Shown here: positions 34,390 to 41,690 of the stretch, one piece after another
Layout of the letters: every line of letters starts with the position of its first letter
Position numbering within the stretch: position 1 is the stretch's first letter
Assembly: GCF_006170445.1 (NCBI RefSeq)
Contig: NZ_VCNA01000008.1
Coordinates: 62,001-126,000, forward strand
Origin: Brevibacillus dissolubilis
Lineage (GTDB): Bacteria; Bacillota; Bacilli; Brevibacillales; Brevibacillaceae
DNA length: 64,000 bases
Direction: 5' to 3'
Notes under the pieces: generated by a model
The model's input: only the letters and a program-made list of their open reading frames with translations
What the model was told of the DNA's origin: nothing
The model's database searches: none
Program-made: the position numbers and the translations under genes

Positions 34390-34398
34390 CGTGTCACA
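34382..34398. promoter_or_regulatory. Perfect palindrome over the ytrH start codon
   Basis: TGTGACACCGTGTCACA, two 8-base arms around a central C/G. It contains the GTG start and may act as an operator in DNA or as an mRNA hairpin hiding the start. Confidence 0.5.
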
Positions 34399-34505
34399 CC
34401 CCTCTTCATGACAAATCGTATGCTTATCCATACGTGGGCGGGGCGTCAATTATGATGTTTTGTCCCAAACCCGCTCCAACATTTACTAGTGTTGAAGCTG
34501 CCACT

Positions 34506-34534
34506 TTGAGGGAAACATTATAGTACCTTAGAAT
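34506..34534 (+). promoter_or_regulatory. SigA-type promoter of the Gln/Gly-rich repeat gene
   Basis: TTGAGG (34506-34511), 17 bases, TAGAAT (34529-34534). Predicted transcription start near 34541. A further forespore-type box (GCAAAT ... CACACTA, 34586-34617) is possible but has a long spacer. Confidence 0.5.
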
Positions 34535-34547
34535 ATTTTCCTTCTCC

Positions 34548-34578
34548 CCTAGAGCCCTCCTTCGACTCTAGGTTTTTT
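34548..34578 (+). promoter_or_regulatory. 5'-terminal leader hairpin with U-run
   Basis: CCTAGAG / CTCTAGG stem, 11-base loop, then TTTTTT. No plus-strand gene lies upstream, and the hairpin begins only a few bases after the predicted transcription start, so it is a leader structure (stabiliser or attenuator) rather than an ordinary terminator. Its loop CCCTCCTTCG can pair with the ribosome site of the next gene. Confidence 0.5.
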
Positions 34579-34645
34579 CTTTTCTGCAAATAAAAACGGG
34601 GGTGTTATCCCACACTACCTGTAAAGGACGAAGGGAGGACTGACC

Positions 34646-35176
34646 ATGTCGAAGGAAAGAATGACAGGTACGTACATGGAGGCAGAAATGAATCCGCTGG
34701 GGATGTTGAATGGTTCGATTCAGGAGAATGCCGATCAGTATACAAGTGGTGCACAGACAGGCGGGCAAGCTCAAGCTGGGCAGGGTTCGCAGAGTGCTCA
34801 GATGGGCCAAAACCAAGCGGGGCAAGGCTCACAGGGTGCTCAGATGGGTCAAAACCAAGCGGGGCAGGGTTCGCAAGGTGCTCAGATGGGCCAAAACCAA
34901 GCGGGGCAGGGTTCGCAAGGTGCTCAGATGGGCCAAAACCAAGCTGGGCAAGGCTCTCAAAGTGCTCAGATAGGTCAAAACCAAGCGGGGCAGACTACCC
35001 AAGCTGATATGCTTGCGCAGGGTTACTCCGAGTTCGCCGTCGCTACCAGTGGAGCTACCAACGAGATTGCTGGCTATAACGAAGACATTGAGTTCAATCC
35101 GGCGATGGCAGACGCAGATGACCTCGAGGCGCTGCAGCGCGCACAAGCCGCTGAAGAGCGTCAATCCTCATCATAA
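34646..35176 (+). CDS. Gln/Gly-rich tandem-repeat protein, gamma-SASP-like
   Basis: 176 aa. Residues 43-112 are five copies of a 14-residue unit (QAGQGSQGAQMGQN type) encoded by 42-bp repeats. Downstream come QGYSEFAVATSGATNEIAGY and an acidic tail. Composition and the AGQG-Q-rich repeats followed by a SEFA motif recall gamma-type SASPs (SspE), which have Gln-rich repeats around EFASET and serve as amino-acid stores degraded by GPR, but the sequence is not a clear SspE. GGGAGG lies seven bases before the ATG. First of two genes with 35191 (14 bases). Function is a hypothesis. Confidence 0.7.
   Translation: MSKERMTGTYMEAEMNPLGMLNGSIQENADQYTSGAQTGGQAQAGQGSQSAQMGQNQAGQGSQGAQMGQNQAGQGSQGAQMGQNQAGQGSQGAQMGQNQAGQGSQSAQIGQNQAGQTTQADMLAQGYSEFAVATSGATNEIAGYNEDIEFNPAMADADDLEALQRAQAAEERQSSS
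34772..34981 (+). repeat. Five tandem 42-bp coding repeats
   Basis: Units begin at 34772, 34814, 34856, 34898 and 34940; a sixth partial unit starts at 34982. Units 3 and 4 are identical; others differ at a few, mostly synonymous, positions. Copy number is likely to vary between strains. Confidence 0.95.
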
Positions 35177-35190
35177 AGGAGACGGAGTCG

Positions 35191-35436
35191 ATGGTTACTT
35201 TTGAACTGGCTGATCTGGAAAAAATTCATCTCGCTCTCGACATGGCCCAGCGCTTCACCCGTGGAGAAAAGTACCACGGTGACAAGCCACAGCTGTTGAT
35301 TCAACAATTCGATCAACTGATGGAAAAAGTCCGTGATGCGCGTCATGTGGAGACGTATCAGATGGAGAATGATCATATGCCTGATGCCAAGTCCGTACAA
35401 GATGCGAATACGGGGAATCAGAATCCGAGTATATAG
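35191..35436 (+). CDS. Small acidic protein of unknown function
   Basis: 81 aa. N-terminal helical half (FELADLEKIHLALDMAQRFT, LLIQQFDQLMEKVRDAR) and a hydrophilic C-terminus rich in Asp/Asn (MPDAKSVQDANTGNQN). AAAGGAG lies nine bases before the ATG, and the gene follows the Gln/Gly-rich protein by 14 bases, so the two share a transcript that ends at the hairpin at 35444. No family recognised; expression probably parallels its neighbour. Confidence 0.7.
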   Translation: MVTFELADLEKIHLALDMAQRFTRGEKYHGDKPQLLIQQFDQLMEKVRDARHVETYQMENDHMPDAKSVQDANTGNQNPSI

Positions 35437-35443
35437 TTGTGGC

Positions 35444-35467
35444 AGGGGGCGAGAGCCCTCTTTTTTT
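35444..35467 (+). terminator. Terminator of the 34646-35436 operon
   Basis: AGGGGGC / GCCCTCT stem with GAGA tetraloop followed by seven Ts. Confidence 0.85.
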
Positions 35468-35480
35468 AGGCGGAAGGAGC

Positions 35481-35710
35481 GGGGGCAAGTTTGCTTCGCC
35501 TCATTAAAAAACGCGTGGAAGCTAATAAAGTCCGCTCAGAAACTAACAAGGGTTGTGGCGGGGCAAAATGTTTCGATCCCCCGATGAGAGGGGACATCTA
35601 GGTATTTCAGGAAGTGAGACTATTGCCCCTCAGATGTTTCAAGAAGCAGGTAACCCTTGTTAGTTTCTGAGCTGGGTATGTTTTTTAAAAAGGCTTGCAA
35701 TCTTGCCCCC
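35481..35710. repeat. Long-hairpin element, copy A
   Basis: No gene between 35437 and 35793. This 230-base stretch folds on itself almost end to end: outer GGGGGCAAG with CTTGCCCCC, next GCCT..TTAAAAAAC with GTTTTTTAA..AGGC, then a perfect 21-bp arm pair (35534-35554 with 35652-35672), then GGGGCAA with TTGCCCC, and a small CCCC/GGGG hairpin inside. It is homologous along its length to copy B at 39562. Could be a structured RNA or a palindromic mobile element; no coding potential. Confidence 0.75.
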
Positions 35711-35761
35711 ACTCTTACCACCCTTTCTGATCAGACTAACTTTCAGAATTACGGGAAAAGC

Positions 35762-35793
35762 AAAAAAACCGTTGAGACACGCCTCAACGGTTT
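35762..35793 (-). terminator. Terminator of the basic 80-aa gene
   Basis: AAACCGTTGAG / CTCAACGGTTT perfect stem with a six-base loop and T-run on the minus strand. Confidence 0.85.
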
Positions 35794-36036
35794 CTACCCA
35801 CGTCCACGTCCTTTTCTCCGCGCCGCCTTACTCAATCTACGCTGGATTTTTGGCGAATGGATCATCATCATATCCGTAAACAAGTTCACCATCATGGGTT
35901 CACGAACGAGTTGGGAGAAGACCTCTGGATTCTCTTTAAAATAAGACTCATTGGCTTTGACCCACTCTTTAAACCCCTTGTTGTGGCGATAGTGACGATT
36001 CAGACTTTTGACTGGCCGGATGCGTCTCAGAACCAC
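35794..36036 (-). CDS. Small basic protein of unknown function
   Basis: 80 aa, strongly basic, with KGFKEWVKANESYFKENPEV, a hydrophobic helix containing Met repeats (MMVNLFTDMMMIHSPKI) and an Arg/Lys/Gly C-terminus (RRLSKAARRKGRGRG). The GTG start at 36036 has AAAGGGGTGA almost directly upstream, so the true start may differ slightly. The perfect terminator right after the stop supports a real gene. Not recognised. Confidence 0.55.
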   Translation of the reverse strand: MVLRRIRPVKSLNRHYRHNKGFKEWVKANESYFKENPEVFSQLVREPMMVNLFTDMMMIHSPKIQRRLSKAARRKGRGRG

Positions 36037-36063
36037 TCACCCCTTTCCTGTATCCCCCTGTAC

Positions 36064-36159
36064 TTAATAATCATCATCGAAGAAAAGCGCGATGAGGAAG
36101 ATGATTATCAGAATCCAAATGATCAGCTCAAAACCATCGTCATCCCAAAATCTTCCCAT
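36064..36159 (-). CDS. Tiny membrane protein, 31 aa
   Basis: 31 aa: MGRFWDDDGFELIIWIL, a single hydrophobic helix continuing through IIIFLIALFF and ending DDDY. AGGAGG lies eight bases before the ATG. Size, charge clamps and one helix resemble YjcZ-like small sporulation membrane proteins, though the sequence is not a clear member. It precedes the basic 80-aa gene on the same strand with 28 bases between, so they may be an operon. Confidence 0.6.
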   Translation of the reverse strand: MGRFWDDDGFELIIWILIIIFLIALFFDDDY

Positions 36160-36358
36160 CTCCGTCCCCTCCTGTCTGTGTCTTTTCCCTATAGGTATAT
36201 GTGGTGTGGGTATCGGTGGATTGGACACCTGTCACGGAATAGGTGATTTGTGCGGTTGCCCAAAGGCTTCTCTGGGGCTGACAGGGACTGACAGAGGCAG
36301 TGCATAATTTCCTTGCTCTGACTCACACTAAGGACACGAAGGGAAGGAGGCAAAACGG

Positions 36359-37612
36359 TTGCAGACTACGACAGGCTCACTTTTTACCAATCGGATTTAT
36401 CTGTTCCTGCTTACTACCGTTCTGTTCATGCATCTGGCCAGTTATTTTGTGATCCCGATACTTCCTGTCTTTTTGGAAACCGTGCGGGGCTTAAGCATCT
36501 CACAAATCGGACTGTTGCTTGGAGCCAACAGCATCGCATACCAGGCAGGAAGTCTGCTCGGCGGGGTGCTGTCTGACAGACTGGGCCGACGCAATGTGAT
36601 GGTGATCGGTTCTCTCATTCAAGCAGCGGCTATGCTTGGTTATAGCTCGATTGGCGGGTATGTGGCCTTGGTCACCATCTCGACGGTCAACGGCATCGGG
36701 GTGGGATTGCTTGCGCCCACGCTCAAGGCGAAGATCGCGGATGTGGTGTCATCTGAGCTGCGCACCTCGGCTTTTTCCTGGCGCGGGATTGCAGCCAATG
36801 CAGGAATCGCGATTGCCGGGGTGACAGTTACCTTCTTGGCTTTGTCTGCCAACAGCCGTCTGTTTGTATACGCGGCGGTCGTGTTCGGTGTGCTTTCAGC
36901 CTTGACCTTTTTTCTGATCCCCAATGACCGTTGTGTCGGTGACGATTGCCACCGGATGCCGCTGACAGAGTACCGGCAGATTTTTAAGCACCGCAGTTTT
37001 CTGTATTACTGCTTGATTTCCCTGCTGATCTGGGCGTTGTATGCACAGTTTGCGCTGGTGATCCCGCTTCGGGGAAGCTATGTGCTGGGGAGTGCCACAT
37101 CCATCGGTTTGATTTGGACGATCAACTCGGTGGTGGTTGTTCTGTTCCAAGGTTTGATTTCCCGCTTTTTACTGGAGCGGGTGAATCCATATATCGCGCT
37201 GGCAGCGGGAACCTTCATGCTGGGGCTGGGCTTGTTTTCACTGGGATGGGCGTTCAACTTCATTACCCTGAGCGCATCGGCGATTCTCTTTATTATCGGG
37301 GAAATGCTGTTCTTGCCGGTGATCGACAGTCTGGTCGGTCACTTCGCCAAACCTGAGTGGCTGGGCGCTTATTTTGGTCTGTCCAACATGGTGGCCGGCA
37401 TCGGTGGTGCCATCGGCAATTCCGCAGGTGGTGCGATGCTGGACGCATTCGGTGGTGTAGGCAGCCGTGCTCCATGGGTAGCCTATGGAATGACGACGCT
37501 CATCGTGACCGGTGTACTTGGTCTCTATGCCTACTATGCGATGGGACGCTACAACCCGCCCCAGCCTGACCGCCAGCCACTGACGCTCACGCGAAAGGAG
37601 AAAGCCAAATGA
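36359..37612 (+). CDS. MFS transporter
   Basis: 417 aa from a TTG at 36359, eight bases after AAGGAGG. Twelve hydrophobic segments; loop 2-3 signature GGVLSDRLGRRNVMVIGSLI, a Cys/His-containing central loop (NDRCVGDDCHRMPLTEY), and MFS motif C-like glycine patterns (NGIGVGLLAPTLKAK). Probably an efflux permease; substrate unknown. Its stop overlaps the start of a 55-aa gene (ATGA), so the two are translationally coupled. Confidence 0.88.
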   Translation: MQTTTGSLFTNRIYLFLLTTVLFMHLASYFVIPILPVFLETVRGLSISQIGLLLGANSIAYQAGSLLGGVLSDRLGRRNVMVIGSLIQAAAMLGYSSIGGYVALVTISTVNGIGVGLLAPTLKAKIADVVSSELRTSAFSWRGIAANAGIAIAGVTVTFLALSANSRLFVYAAVVFGVLSALTFFLIPNDRCVGDDCHRMPLTEYRQIFKHRSFLYYCLISLLIWALYAQFALVIPLRGSYVLGSATSIGLIWTINSVVVVLFQGLISRFLLERVNPYIALAAGTFMLGLGLFSLGWAFNFITLSASAILFIIGEMLFLPVIDSLVGHFAKPEWLGAYFGLSNMVAGIGGAIGNSAGGAMLDAFGGVGSRAPWVAYGMTTLIVTGVLGLYAYYAMGRYNPPQPDRQPLTLTRKEKAK

Positions 37613-37776
37613 ATCTCGATTCGACCAACCAAGATAACCTGACACACAGCCAAACCCTGAAAAAAATTCCCCTTTCCTCCCTGCTCTATCGCATGGAAGA
37701 CTCCCTTGAGCAAAAAGCACAAGAACTCTATAACCGCCCAACCGGGAGCGAATTCCGCTTCCTTTACTGGGAATAG
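37609..37776 (+). CDS. Small protein coupled to the MFS gene, 55 aa
   Basis: 55 aa, hydrophilic, with LKKIPLSSLLYRMEDSLEQK and a C-terminus rich in aromatic residues (GSEFRFLYWE). AAAGGAG lies eight bases before its ATG, which overlaps the MFS stop. No transmembrane segment. Function unknown; conserved coupling to the transporter would be the thing to test. Confidence 0.6.
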   Translation: MNLDSTNQDNLTHSQTLKKIPLSSLLYRMEDSLEQKAQELYNRPTGSEFRFLYWE

Positions 37777-37807
37777 AAATCTATCGGATATTTGACTAAG
37801 GAGCTGA

Positions 37808-37957
37808 ATGGCAACCATGAAAAACTACGATAAAGACCGCGTCTCCAACAATGTAGACGTACGCGACGAGAAAAACCACCAGCCTACCTCTGTCCAAAAC
37901 ACAGCGCCTGGTTATGGCGACAAAAAGCTGGAAGGCCCAAATCGTCCTTCTGAGTAA
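37808..37957 (+). CDS. Small hydrophilic protein, 49 aa
   Basis: 49 aa (MATMKNYDKDRVSNNVDV at the start; APGYGDKKLEGPNRPSE at the end), charged, probably disordered. AAGGAG lies four bases before the ATG at 37808; a second ATG nine bases on is also possible. It is 31 bases after the 55-aa gene and ends at the hairpin at 37994, making a three-gene unit with the MFS transporter. The Pro/Gly-rich tail is like small spore proteins of the SspK/SspN kind, but that is only a resemblance. Confidence 0.55.
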   Translation: MATMKNYDKDRVSNNVDVRDEKNHQPTSVQNTAPGYGDKKLEGPNRPSE

Positions 37958-37993
37958 GCCAACTCCCCTCCTCAAGCTTTTGTTGAAAAAAGC

Positions 37994-38036
37994 AAAAAAA
38001 CCAGCCATTCCGCTTAGACGGAGTGTCTGGTTTTTG
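37994..38036. terminator. Bidirectional terminator
   Basis: AAACCAG...TCCG / CGGA...CTGGTTT stem with A- and T-runs, between the 49-aa gene and the convergent HD-GYP gene. Confidence 0.75.
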
Positions 38037-38070
38037 TTTTTTGCTTATTGATCCCCGAGGTCAAGGGTGG

Positions 38071-39444
38071 TCAGGCTTGCTTTTTCACGTAGATATTCTG
38101 GCTCACCGGTTCGAATAGCATCTCATCTGCCCGCGTAATATGATGCGCATGCAGGAAGGTCTCTTCACTGATCGCCTCGGCAAACACATCGACGATCTCC
38201 GGACAGAACTGTGAGCCTTTGCAGCGGAGAATTTCATGATACGCCTTGGTAAAGGCCATGCTCTGACGGTACGGACGGCTGGAGGTCATCGCGTCAAATG
38301 AATCCGCTACGGCTGCAATCCGTGCTACCAGCGGGATCTCCATTCCCTTGATCTGATCTGGGTATCCCAGTCCGTCAAAACGCTCGTGGTGCCAGCGGGT
38401 GATCGCAAGAATCGTGGTGATCTTATGAGAATCCTCCATCGAAGCATGGGCATACAGCTTGCGCAGCAGTGCCTCCCCGCGTGTCGGATGTGTTTTGATC
38501 GTCTGATACTCTTCCTCAGTCAGACGTCCGGCTTTGAGCAGGATACTGTCCTCAATCCCGATCTTGCCGATATCATGCAAGAGTCCCCCCGTATAGATTG
38601 ACTCCACCAGTTCTTCCGGCAGATCCATCTTGCGGGCGATGACCTTCATATAGTAAGCGACTCGCTGGGAATGTCCGGATGTATAGGAATCCCGCTCCTC
38701 CAGTGCTACCGCCAGTGATTTTAGGATGCTCTGATTTGTCTGTGCCAATTGCTCACTCAGCCTCTCTGAACGACGTAGCTCCCGCTCTTTCCGCTCAGCC
38801 AGATAGACGAGAATCGCAGTGATGACGTAGCTGCCTGCAACCAGGAAAATCAGCAGAAATTTTACGTATTTGAACAGCTCATAATAGTGCTCCTCTGATG
38901 ATGAGAGACCGATAAACCAGCCCCACTCCGGATAGTAACGGATCAACGTAACATGATGGTCAGCATCTGTACGACCCAATTTCCCCCATTTAAAGACAAA
39001 CGTCCGATAGGGATTTCCGGCAAGCTCTTTCATGTTGATCTTCTCACTCAGTTGTTCCATCTTCTCTATGTTTTGGCCTTCCAATGTAGGGTGCATGACC
39101 AGTTGACCACTGGTGTCAAATGCATATAGGTAATCCCCATCCCCAAGTGAAACTTTGACCCTTGTAAGGTCACGCTGTCCATTAGGCATCATTGGACCGA
39201 CCAAGAATTCTTTTGCTTTTACCTCTGCCTCGATTTTTGTCCGCTGTCCGGTCATCACTTCTTCATCAAAAAGCTGCAAGGTGTGTAAAATGGTTTTCAT
39301 CTGCGCTTCCAAATCACGAATCCCAGCCGACCGGTATTCTTTTTCCACTTGCAAATAGCCATAGTAGACAATCAAGGTGAACAGAACAGGCAAAAGAATC
39401 AAGAACAATGAGAACTTTTGAAACTGATTGAGTTTTGTAATCAC
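38071..39444 (-). CDS. HD-GYP phosphodiesterase with extracytoplasmic Cache sensor
   Basis: 457 aa from a GTG nine bases after AGAGAGG. N-terminal transmembrane helix (LFLILLPVLFTLIVYYGYL), an extracytoplasmic Cache domain (residues about 35-185; GDGDYLYAFDTSGQLVMHPT, YYPEWGWFIGLSSS), a second helix (LLIFLVAGSYVITAILVYLA), then HD-GYP (residues 235-430): SGHSQRVAYYM, GGLLHDIGKIGI and TRWHHERFDGLGYPD with the intact HHE...GYP signature. Such enzymes hydrolyse c-di-GMP. The GGDEF protein at 52676 would supply c-di-GMP. A single gene; upstream lies hairpin element B. Confidence 0.93.
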   Translation of the reverse strand: MITKLNQFQKFSLFLILLPVLFTLIVYYGYLQVEKEYRSAGIRDLEAQMKTILHTLQLFDEEVMTGQRTKIEAEVKAKEFLVGPMMPNGQRDLTRVKVSLGDGDYLYAFDTSGQLVMHPTLEGQNIEKMEQLSEKINMKELAGNPYRTFVFKWGKLGRTDADHHVTLIRYYPEWGWFIGLSSSEEHYYELFKYVKFLLIFLVAGSYVITAILVYLAERKERELRRSERLSEQLAQTNQSILKSLAVALEERDSYTSGHSQRVAYYMKVIARKMDLPEELVESIYTGGLLHDIGKIGIEDSILLKAGRLTEEEYQTIKTHPTRGEALLRKLYAHASMEDSHKITTILAITRWHHERFDGLGYPDQIKGMEIPLVARIAAVADSFDAMTSSRPYRQSMAFTKAYHEILRCKGSQFCPEIVDVFAEAISEETFLHAHHITRADEMLFEPVSQNIYVKKQA

Positions 39445-39561
39445 GGTTCAGCGCCTCTCTGTGTGTGTCTTTATTTTTCAAATATTCTATCATAACGTCT
39501 TTGTATACAAGCGTAACATAAAATCCAAATATAGCAAGGGGGGCTGGGGGGAAGTGATTCC

Positions 39562-39793
39562 GATGAGCAGGGGGACAAGTTGCCGTTGCCTTCTTTGAAA
39601 ACTTCAGGGGAGTATAGACTGACCGCTCCGAAATGAGCAAGGGTTCTCTCCGGGGCAAAAGGGTTCGTAAGAAGCGGATTCGTACGAAGGAGTTGCCCCT
39701 GGGGGGATTCGAAGAAGCGATATTCACCCTTGCTCCTTTCTGCGCTGGAAGGTGTTTTCAAAAGAGGCCCGGCAACTTGTCCCCCTGCTCATC
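39562..39793. repeat. Long-hairpin element, copy B
   Basis: The gap between 39445 and 39900 is filled by this 232-base palindromic element. Outer arms 39562-39585 and 39770-39793 are perfectly complementary over 24 bases; next arms TTTGAAAAC / GTTTTCAAA, then GAGCAAGGGT / ACCCTTGCTC, then GGGGCAA / TTGCCCC. Order and sequence match copy A (35481-35710), with paired differences that keep the stems. No coding potential. Confidence 0.75.
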
Positions 39794-39845
39794 TCTCCAC
39801 TTGTGGTGGAGGGAATGGGAAAAGACCAAAAGATTAAAAACAAAA

Positions 39846-39884
39846 GAAAAAGCCGATCGCCTTGCGGCGGTGTCGGCTTGTGTG
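39846..39884 (-). terminator. Terminator of the M42 peptidase operon
   Basis: AGCCGACACCGCC / GGCGATCGGCT stem followed by TTTTTC on the minus strand. Confidence 0.8.
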
Positions 39885-39900
39885 TGTTTGCAACAAATTC

Positions 39901-40407
39901 TTATTTCACAATTTCTTTTACCTTATATGGAACAGATGCGGCCTTCAGACGGTCATAGAATGTCTCTTCTCCCTCTGCCGGTACGCGCAGCATCAGATAC
40001 TGACCGAAGTAATACACCACTCGGTCGGTCTCACCCTCCATCAGACGATAATGGGTCAACAGAGAGATATCGTTCAATTCATAGAAAAAGCTAAGTCTCT
40101 CCCCTGTCAGCTCGGCACGGAATGTCCGGCTTACGACGGTGTCGCCGCTTTTGTTTTCGCGCATGTTATCCTTGGCAGCACCGAGGAAGCGCAAGGTATC
40201 AGCGGCTTTGCCTCCCAGCTTGTCGATCAGCATGAGGTCGTTGTACTCCACTTCGAGGTGGGTCATGCTGGTGTGTACGGACTCGAGCATAGCGGTGAGG
40301 ACTTTTCGCGAGACGAGATTGCTTGGGTCGAATTTATTATCGTAAAAGTTGAACTCCAGCACGACGTCAGAGCCAACCAGATGGCGGTATAGTTGGACAG
40401 CGTTCAT
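39901..40407 (-). CDS. Conserved-looking protein of unknown function, 168 aa
   Basis: 168 aa, soluble, mixed alpha/beta composition: MNAVQLYRHLVGSDVVLEFN, KVLTAMLESVHTSMTHLEVE, and VVYYFGQYLMLRVPAEGEET near the end. No catalytic motif recognised. AAAGGAGG lies 13 bases before the ATG, longer than usual. It follows the M42 peptidase gene by 33 bases on the same strand and shares its terminator, so a related role is possible but unproven. Confidence 0.7.
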   Translation of the reverse strand: MNAVQLYRHLVGSDVVLEFNFYDNKFDPSNLVSRKVLTAMLESVHTSMTHLEVEYNDLMLIDKLGGKAADTLRFLGAAKDNMRENKSGDTVVSRTFRAELTGERLSFFYELNDISLLTHYRLMEGETDRVVYYFGQYLMLRVPAEGEETFYDRLKAASVPYKVKEIVK

Positions 40408-40440
40408 AACAGCGGTCTTGCCTCCTTTTGCCTGACGCCT

Positions 40441-41514
40441 CTAGCGGAAGCGCAGGGAATCGACAGTAGTGCGGTCCAGCTTGCGGATGACCTTAGTAAG
40501 CAAGCGTTTGGCTGCTTCGTAGTCATCGCGGTGGATGATGGAGGCGTGACTGTGGATGTAGCGGGACGGGATTCCGATAACGGCCGATGGGATCCCACTG
40601 TTGCTGATGTGAACCTGACCTGCATCCGTGCCTCCAGATGAGACGAAGAATTGGTATTTGATGCCCTCTTCTTCACATGTATCAATCAAAAGATCACGCA
40701 GGCCAGGGTGTGTGATCATCGAGCGGTCCATAATGCGCATCAAAAGACCATCCCCCAGTTTGCCGAAGCCGTCAGAGACACCTGGGATATCACCTGCCGG
40801 ACTTGCATCCAGGGCGAAAAAGATATCTGGCTGAATCATATTCGCAGAGGTACGTGCACCGCGCGGGCCTACCTCTTCCATCACCGTCGCTCCGGAATAG
40901 ACGATGTTGGGGTTATCCGGATTTTCCTGCAGGTCTTTTAACAGCTCGACAGCGAGGGAGCAGCCATAGCGGTTGTCCCATGCTTTGGCCATGATTTTTT
41001 TCTCGTTGGCCATAACCGTGAATGGGCAGATTGGCACCACCTGCTGACCCGGACGAATCCCGATTGCCTCGGCATCTTCCTTCGAATCGGCACCGATATC
41101 GATGTACATGTTTTTGATTTGCATCGGTTTGGCACGTTGATCGTCACTAAGAGAGTGCGGCGGGATGGAGCTGATGACCCCGATCACCGGGCCTTTTTCT
41201 GTGATGATCTGCACGCGTTGGGCCAAGAGCACCTGACCCCACCAGCCACCTAGTGTTTGAAACGAAATGAAACCCTTTTCAGAGATACTCTTGACCATGA
41301 AGCCGACTTCATCCATATGACCGGCCACCATAATACGCGGCCCATTCTCGTCACCGCGCTTCACTCCAAAAATACTCCCGAGATTGTCGTATATGATTTC
41401 ATCGGTGTAAGCAGATATGTATTCTTGCATAATTTTGCGCACAGGACCTTCAAATCCAGATGTTCCAGGCGCTTCTGTAAGTCTTCTCCATAGTTCCAGT
41501 TGGTAATCAGACAT
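40441..41514 (-). CDS. M42-family metallo-aminopeptidase
   Basis: 357 aa from the ATG at 41514 (GAGGAGGT upstream). M42 signature: [16 protein letters not shown] (His, Asp), [17 protein letters not shown] (Asp), [20 protein letters not shown] (catalytic Glu-Glu), ALDASPAGD (Asp) and the late His of [15 protein letters not shown]. Self-assembling di-zinc aminopeptidases (YsdC/FrvX-like, glutamyl or deblocking type). It is first of a two-gene operon and divergent from the acyltransferase-racemase operon at 41691, so the two might act together on acylated amino acids. Confidence 0.93.
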   Translation of the reverse strand: MSDYQLELWRRLTEAPGTSGFEGPVRKIMQEYISAYTDEIIYDNLGSIFGVKRGDENGPRIMVAGHMDEVGFMVKSISEKGFISFQTLGGWWGQVLLAQRVQIITEKGPVIGVISSIPPHSLSDDQRAKPMQIKNMYIDIGADSKEDAEAIGIRPGQQVVPICPFTVMANEKKIMAKAWDNRYGCSLAVELLKDLQENPDNPNIVYSGATVMEEVGPRGARTSANMIQPDIFFALDASPAGDIPGVSDGFGKLGDGLLMRIMDRSMITHPGLRDLLIDTCEEEGIKYQFFVSSGGTDAGQVHISNSGIPSAVIGIPSRYIHSHASIIHRDDYEAAKRLLTKVIRKLDRTTVDSLRFR

Positions 41515-41690
41515 CAAATGTCTACCTCCTCACAATTGGTTACTGCGTTTTCTGTCTCGTTCCGCGTGAGAAAAAGTCCTCTCCATTATCGACTACTCCC
41601 CCGATGAATGCAACTGAAAAACTCCTTCGATATGCAGGAACTCCCCCACTCCAGCGGGAATACCAGCATGAGGAAAAAGAAGAGGTGATT

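Noticed and set aside
34772-34981. Tandem repeats as a possible CRISPR array
   Set aside because: The units are contiguous 42-bp in-frame coding repeats without spacers.
39633-40094. 153-aa ORF through hairpin element B
   Set aside because: It reads through the palindromic element and then antisense to the gene at 39901; no ribosome site or family.
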